Origin: Cephalopachus bancanus
Taxonomy: Eukaryota > Chordata > Mammalia > Primates > Tarsiidae
DNA: 64,000 nt
Direction: 5' to 3'
NCBI GenBank assembly: GCA_027257055.1
Contig: JAPVLO010000055.1
Span: forward strand, 6,533,501 to 6,597,500
Below, piece by piece: positions 58,786 to 64,000 of the stretch; positions within the stretch are counted from its first letter, which is position 1; every line of letters begins with the position of its first letter. The notes below the pieces were generated by a model. The model had not been told where the DNA came from. It worked only from the letters and a program-made list of their open reading frames with translations, and made no database searches. A program made the position numbers and the translations under genes.

Positions 58786-61191
58786 ACCAGATCCAGCATA
58801 GTTCTACAGAACGCACAAGGAGGAGTGGACACCAATCTTATTGAAAGTATTTCAAGCAATTGAGAAAGACAGAACTCTCCCCAAATCATTTTTTGAAGCT
58901 AACATCACACTGATACCCAAACCAGGTAAGGATCCAACAAAGAAATAGAACTACAGGCCAATATCCCTGATGAACATAGATGCAAAAATATTCAACAAGA
59001 TTCCAGCAAATCAGACCCAATAACACATCACAAAAATCATCAACCATGATTAAGTAGGCTTCATCCCTAAGATTCAGGACTGGTTCAACATCCACAAGAT
59101 CATAAATGTAATTAAATACATCATCAGATGTAACAATAGGAATCACATGATTATATCATTAGGCGCAGAAAAAGCTTTTGATAAAATCCAGCATCCTTCT
59201 TGATAAAAACCTTTGAACACCTAGGCATAGAGGGAACATAGATCAAAATAGTAAGAGCCATCTACGATAAACCCACAGCCAACATATTGCTAAATGAACA
59301 AGGATTGGAAGCATTTCTTCTGAAAATCGAAACAAGACAAGGCTGCCCACTCTCATTCCTCCTGTTCAACATTGTGTTGGAAATCCTAGCTAGAGAAATC
59401 AGAAGAGAGAAGGAAGTCAGGGGCATCCAAATAGGAAACGAGGAAGTCAAGTTATCCCTCTTTGCTGACGATATGATTCAATACCTGAAAAATCCAAGAA
59501 ATCTGTCAAAAATCTTCTTGCACTGAAATATGACTTTGGCAAAGTCTCAAGGTACAAAATCAACATGCAAAAGACAGTCTCATTCTTATACACCAACAAC
59601 AGACAGAGAACAAAATAAAAAGCACAATCCCATTCACAATATCCACACACAAAATAGTGGAGATACCTCGGTGTCTTCCTAATCAGAGAAGTGACAGACT
59701 TTTACAATGAAAACTACAAAACACTGCTCAAAGAAATCAAAGATGACAGAAACAAATGGAAAAATATTCCACGCTCATGAATTGGAAGAACCAACATTGT
59801 TAAGATGTCCATCCTGACTAAGGTAATCTATAAATTTAACACAATGCCCATTAAATTACTAGTAGCATTCTTCTCAGATCTGAGAATGACAATACAGAAA
59901 TTCAAATGGAAACATAAATGACCATGAATAGTCAAAACAATTCTCAGCAAAAGAAACAAAGTGGGAGGTATCACATTTCCAGACTTTAAGCTTTATTATA
60001 AGGCTACAAAAATCAAAACAGTCTGGTGTTGGTGCAAGAACAGGCATATAGATCAATGGAACAGGATAGAGATACCAAAAGGAAAACCTGAATTTCTCAA
60101 CTAACTCATCTTTGACAAAGCCTCCATTAACAATCACTGGGGAGAGGAGAACCTATTCAGTAAATGGTGCTGGGAAAACTGACTGATCACATGCAGAAGA
60201 TTGAAATAAGAACCCTAATTATCATCATACACAAAAATCAACTCTAAATGAACCAAAGGTCTAAATGTAAAATCTTAAACTGCAAGAATCTTAGAAAACA
60301 CGAGAGATACCCTTACAGAAATCAGAGTAGGCAACTAATTCCTAATCACAACCCCAGATGCCCATGCCATAAGAGATAAGATACACAAGTGGGACCTCAT
60401 CAAACTGAAAAAATTCTGCAAAGCAAAAGAAACCATCATAAGAGTGAGGAGACAGCCCACAGAATGGGAAAAAATTCTTGCCAACAATATGTCTCACAAA
60501 GGCTTAACATCTAGGACCTACAAGGAACTCAAATAAGCCAAAAAGAAAAACACAGTCTTATTTGTCCACAAACAGTGGACAAAAGATTTGAATAGACACT
60601 TAGCAAAAGAAGACATATGAACGGCCAACAGATACATGAAAAAATGTTCAGCCTCAATAAACATCAAAGGAATACAAATAAAACCACACTGAGATACTAC
60701 CTAACTCCAATCAGAATGGCCATCATTAATAACTCAAAAAAACAACAGATGCTGGAGAGGATACGGGGAAAAGGGAACACTCCTACACTGTTGGTGGGAA
60801 TATAAACTAGTACAACCTCTGTGAAAAGCCATGTGATTCCTAAAAGATTTCAAAAATCAACCTTCCATATGACCCTGCAAACCCCCTTCTGGTAATATAC
60901 CTGAAAGAACTCAAATCACTCTATGAAAAAGATACCTACACACTCATGTTTATTACAGAATTCTTCACAATAGCAGAAACACGGAACCAACTGTGCTGCC
61001 CATCGAAACTAGAATGGATTGCAAAAATATGGTACATATACATGATGGAATATTATGCAGCCATAAAGACGGACACAGGTATGAACTTCACAACAACCTG
61101 GAAAGATTTAGAGTCTATTATACTCAGTGATCTATCACAGAAACTAAGAACTGAGTACCACATGTTCTTTCTCATAAGTGGACCCAGATAA
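58786..61191 (+). pseudogene. L1-D ORF2 remnant
   Basis: The RT core is open at 59287-59526 with FADDM intact ([20 protein letters not shown], then [11 protein letters not shown]). Upstream, a short deletion and stops break the frame near 59200. Downstream breaks are seen at about 59530, 59780, 60180 and 60830. The C-terminus is open at 60946-61191 (KIWYIYMMEYYAAIKTD, LSQKLRTEYHMF), ending at TAA 61189-61191. Endonuclease is absent through truncation. Not functional. Confidence 0.9.
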
Positions 61192-61378
61192 TGATCATCA
61201 TACTATAAGAAAGTGATTGGCACTAGTGGGAAACTGCCAGGGGGAAGGGGCACACTTCATCAATAAGGGAACCTGATCTCAAACTAGGTGAAATGGGGAC
61301 CAAAGTGAGGCCCAAACTATAGTGACCATTTGTACACCTACCCATGAATTGTGTCCATGTTTAAAATATAAATAAATA
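58786..61378 (+). mobile_element. L1-D, 5'-truncated L1
   Basis: It begins inside ORF2 (CCAGATCCAGCATAGTTCTA, matching L1-A at 13549) and runs through the RT core and C-terminus to a short A/T-rich tail ending AATATAAATAAATA at 61378. L1-C starts there immediately, so the right-hand TSD of L1-D should lie beyond L1-C, outside the window. Divergence from L1-B is modest. Confidence 0.94.
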
Positions 61379-62847
61379 GGACTTGCAGCAAGATGGCGAT
61401 GGGGCAACCCGATCTGTGAAAACCTCTGCAAAGAAGAACTGCAGTGGGTCTCTGACTCTCGCCCCGGGGGCTATGGACCCCAACATCGCAGCCTGTTCTT
61501 CATACGGACCTCGGCCGTTGCCACTGTTGGGGCATCACAGCGGTCTGGACAGCCACTGCAGTGCAGATGCCTCCGCAACAGCCGCCACAGCCACCGCAGC
61601 CACTGCCACCACCGCTGGTAGCACATTGCACCACCTGGGCCGGAGGCGATCCATAGCTTCAGTCCTTGAAGTCCCTTCAGGGAAGATCTGCTGGGATCAC
61701 TACCACCTCTCTGGCAACCCAGACGTCCTGCCTGCCATAAGTCTCCTGCCGTCTGCCCTGAGGCAGGCAGCCATCTTGCCATCTTCAGCCTCTGCCGTTC
61801 CTGTCCGGCCCCACCCCCTCTGGGGCGAGCAGCTGAGTTAGCACCACCTGCTGGCGATTCAAGGAAACAACACTGAAATGGGAGAAACAAGCTTGATAAA
61901 GACATAGGCCAGAGTGGTGAACAGAGGGTGATCTGAACTGTCCTTCACAGCAGACCAGGGGCAACTGACCCTAACTGCAAACTAATTTACCAGCTTGAAA
62001 AGAAAACTAGAAATCAGACCTCAAAGGACATTGGACTTAAACGAAATGTCTCAGAGTGTGCTTCATTGATTCTGTTAGCTTAATGACTTAATTCTATTCC
62101 TACTGTATTGTTCCTTTTTTTCTTTTTTCCTCTTCCTTCTCTTCTCTTTTCTTCTCTCTGTAAACCATATCTTTGTATAGAGGAACAGCACACTAATAAG
62201 GTGGTAAGATAGCTGGTATGTTAGCATCACTATATGTTTTATATTTTTTGTATGAGAGTTGGTTCATCTGTATCGGTGGTCTATTGTTTTATCTGTTTCA
62301 GTATAGGCCTCTCTCTCTATTTGTTGGCACAGTCGTTTGTTTCCCCCCTTACTCCTCTATCTCTCCACCCCCCTCTTCAACCCACTGTCTGCTCCATTCT
62401 CTCCCCTCTGCTAACCACATTTTATTTCAGGGAGTAAACCTACAGCCCCACTGCATGGACAGATTCCAAGGCAGTGGGAAGTGGGCTCCAGATTATCCAC
62501 ACACTTGTCAGCAAATACCAGGACCTGAAGATAGATTTTGATTCACAGCTCCCCCCTTAAGTAAATCTCAAAACTGCAAAAAGGACCACCCCCAACCTAC
62601 AGTTCAACCCCAGAATTGAACAAAGTAAGAGGGCATACATAAAGAATAGGAGACTGAACAAACAGAAGTAAAACCAATCGCTTTACCCCTGAATTACAGA
62701 ATTAAAGAAGACGGTGATGTGGAAGGAAGGAAAAAGTAGGGAGGGGAAAAATCCGCACAAATGAAGAAAAACCAAAAGAAGAATATAGGTCTCACACAGA
62801 CCGCTGGGAGATCAGACACTGAGAAAACAGATTCTGGAACACAAACA
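61379..62847 (+). promoter_or_regulatory. L1-C 5'UTR / internal promoter region
   Basis: The first 520 bp are CpG-rich and carry a CGC/CAC-rich triplet stretch (61565-61620). A T-rich pyrimidine tract lies at 62100-62160, and the ORF1-proximal part (62440-62580) aligns with L1-B. Long open frames lie on both strands near the front: 152 codons sense (61383-61841) and 144 antisense (61905-61471). Confidence 0.82.
61389..61397 (+). promoter_or_regulatory. YY1-like start motif of L1-C
   Basis: CAAGATGGC about 11 bp from the L1-C front, the same place and core as in L1-B. Confidence 0.68.
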
Positions 62848-64000
62848 ATGAAGAGCCCCCAGAATGACTGGTTACATGCAACAAACCCAGACATCAAGAC
62901 ATTAATGGAGAGAATTTAAAAAATTGAGGAGACACAAGAGGAAAATAGGAAGGAGCTGATGTCAGAAATGACAGCAGTAAAGAATACTGTGATAAGCTGG
63001 GCTCGGTGGCTCAGCCTGTAATCCCACACCTTTGGGAGGCTAAGGTGAGTGGAATGACTGAGCCCACGGGTTTGAGACCGGCCTGGGCAGCGAGACCTCA
63101 TCTCTACAATAAACCAAAAAATTAGCCGGGTGTGGTAGTGCATGCCTGTAGTTCCGGCTACTCGGAAGGCAGAGGCGGAAGGATCGCCGGAGCCCAGCAG
63201 GTCGAGGCTGCGGTGGCCGGAAGCGGCCACTGCACTCCAGTCTGGGCGACAAAGTGAGACTCCAACTCAAAAAAAAAGAAAAAAGAATACTGTGATGGAA
63301 ATGAACAACAGACTAATAAGCATGGAAAGCAGAATCAGCCAAGCAGAAGAAAGAATCTCAGAGCTCGAAGACCAAAACACAGAATTAACCCAAACTGTAA
63401 AGAGCATAGAAAAGAAGTTCAAAAAGACAGAACAAAACCTGCAAGAGATGAATGATCACTTCAAGAGACCAAACCTAAGATTAATGGGCTTCCTCAGGCA
63501 GAGAGGGAAACAGAAGTCACACTGGAACAAACATTTCATGAAATCATTCAAGAAAACTTCCCTCAGCTCATCAAGGATGAAAAAATTCAAACACAAGAGA
63601 TTCAGAGAACCCCTGCAAGACAAAAAATGAGAAGACCAACTCCCAGACACATAATAATTCACCTAAACAAAGTAGCTAAAAAGAAAAAATTCTAAAGGTA
63701 GAAAGAGAAAAAAGCCAGACTACCTACCAGGGAAAATCAATTAGAATAGCAGCAGATTTATCCACAGAAACCCTTCAGGCTAGGAGAGCCTGGAGCCCTA
63801 TCTTCAAAGTTCTAAAAGATAAACAATTTCAACCAAGAATAACCTACCCAGCCAAACTAAACTTCATTAGTGAGGGAGAATTGAAATCTTTTCCAGATAT
63901 CCAATCCCTAAGAACCTACGCTGCCACCAGACCACCTCTACAAGAAACACTTAAGAAAGTACTAAACACAGAAGAAAAAAGAAAAAAGAACAACAACATT
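62848..64000 (+). pseudogene. L1-C ORF1, broken and partial
   Basis: The start ATG at 62848 opens M-K-S-P-Q-N-D-W. The frame stops after 23 codons at TAA 62917-62919. An Alu at 62996 interrupts the coiled coil, which resumes after it (MESRISQAEERISELEDQ, open to 63630). A one-base loss near 63488 shifts the RRM out of frame; the conserved FPQLI and PRHIII words continue in another frame. The window ends inside the conserved C-terminal stretch (LKKVLNTEE). Confidence 0.9.
62996..63281 (+). mobile_element. Alu SINE in L1-C ORF1 (type II)
   Basis: A dimeric Alu with perfect 15-bp TSD AAAGAATACTGTGAT at 62979-62993 and 63282-63296. It has GGGCAGCGAGACC and CACCTTTGGG in the left arm (type II). 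It must be younger than L1-C. Confidence 0.97.

Larger units (their letters stand above)
61379..64000 (+). mobile_element. L1-C, full-length-type LINE-1 front, cut by window end
   Basis: It starts GGACTTGCAGCAAGATGGCG directly after the L1-D tail. The 1.47-kb 5'UTR is CpG-rich near the front; ORF1 begins at 62848 and runs off the right edge about 20 codons before its expected end. Its ORF1 and both UTR ends align with L1-B, so B and C belong to one family. ORF1 is broken by a stop, an Alu and a frameshift. Confidence 0.93.

Noticed and set aside
61383..61841. 152-codon frame taken as a host gene exon
   Set aside because: It lies entirely in the L1-C 5'UTR, which aligns at its front with L1-B. 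Kept only as a finding about L1.
1..64000. CRISPR arrays, bacterial operons, insertion sequences or tRNA genes
   Set aside because: None is present. Regular repeats here are microsatellites, L1 monomers or retroposons.

Overview
The window looks like nuclear DNA of a primate. It is AT-rich, saturated with interspersed repeats, and shows no recognisable host gene. The evidence for a primate is thirteen 7SL-derived Alu copies, most of them two-armed dimers with A-rich tails and target-site duplications (TSDs), plus LINE-1 (L1) elements at every stage of decay, MaLR and MLT2-type LTRs, and MIR, L2 and hAT fossils. The young Alus share a left arm reading CTCGGTGGCTCAGCCTGT and a linker ACAATAAATCAAAAAATTA. 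I do not know that combination from ape, monkey, lemur or galago Alus. A tarsier is my best guess, from memory and not tested.

Layout. 1-2500: one young Alu in otherwise unassigned DNA. 2524-16408: a full-length plus-strand L1 (L1-A) split in ORF2 by a complete minus-strand L1 (L1-B, 5641-12080). Two further Alus sit in its ORF2. 17-22 kb: four Alus, an L2 fragment and a short L1 3' end (19449-20317). 22-38 kb: mostly old or unassigned DNA with a (CA)n repeat, an MST-like LTR, MIR/L2 fossils, Alu pieces and an MLT2-type LTR. 39-41.4 kb: an old, internally deleted L1 (L1-F). 42-58 kb: MER5-like hAT, an opposed Alu pair, a MaLR LTR, an MLT2-type LTR carrying a long (TC)n tract, another young Alu and several MIRs. 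58786-61378: a 5'-truncated L1 (L1-D). 61379-64000: a full-length-type L1 (L1-C) starting exactly in the tail of L1-D and running off the window, with an Alu in its ORF1.

No open reading frame in the window looks like a functional protein. Every L1 ORF1 and ORF2 carries stops, frameshifts, insertions or deletions. The structure is a record of retrotransposition: L1 supplied the machinery, Alus used it, and both repeatedly landed in older L1 sequence. The observations most worth checking are tandem promoter-like monomers of about 235 bp in the L1-A 5'UTR, the differing 5'UTR fronts of L1-A and L1-B/C, two Alu subfamilies with linked diagnostic changes, and the L1-into-L1 nesting. I found no evidence of a novel encoded system.
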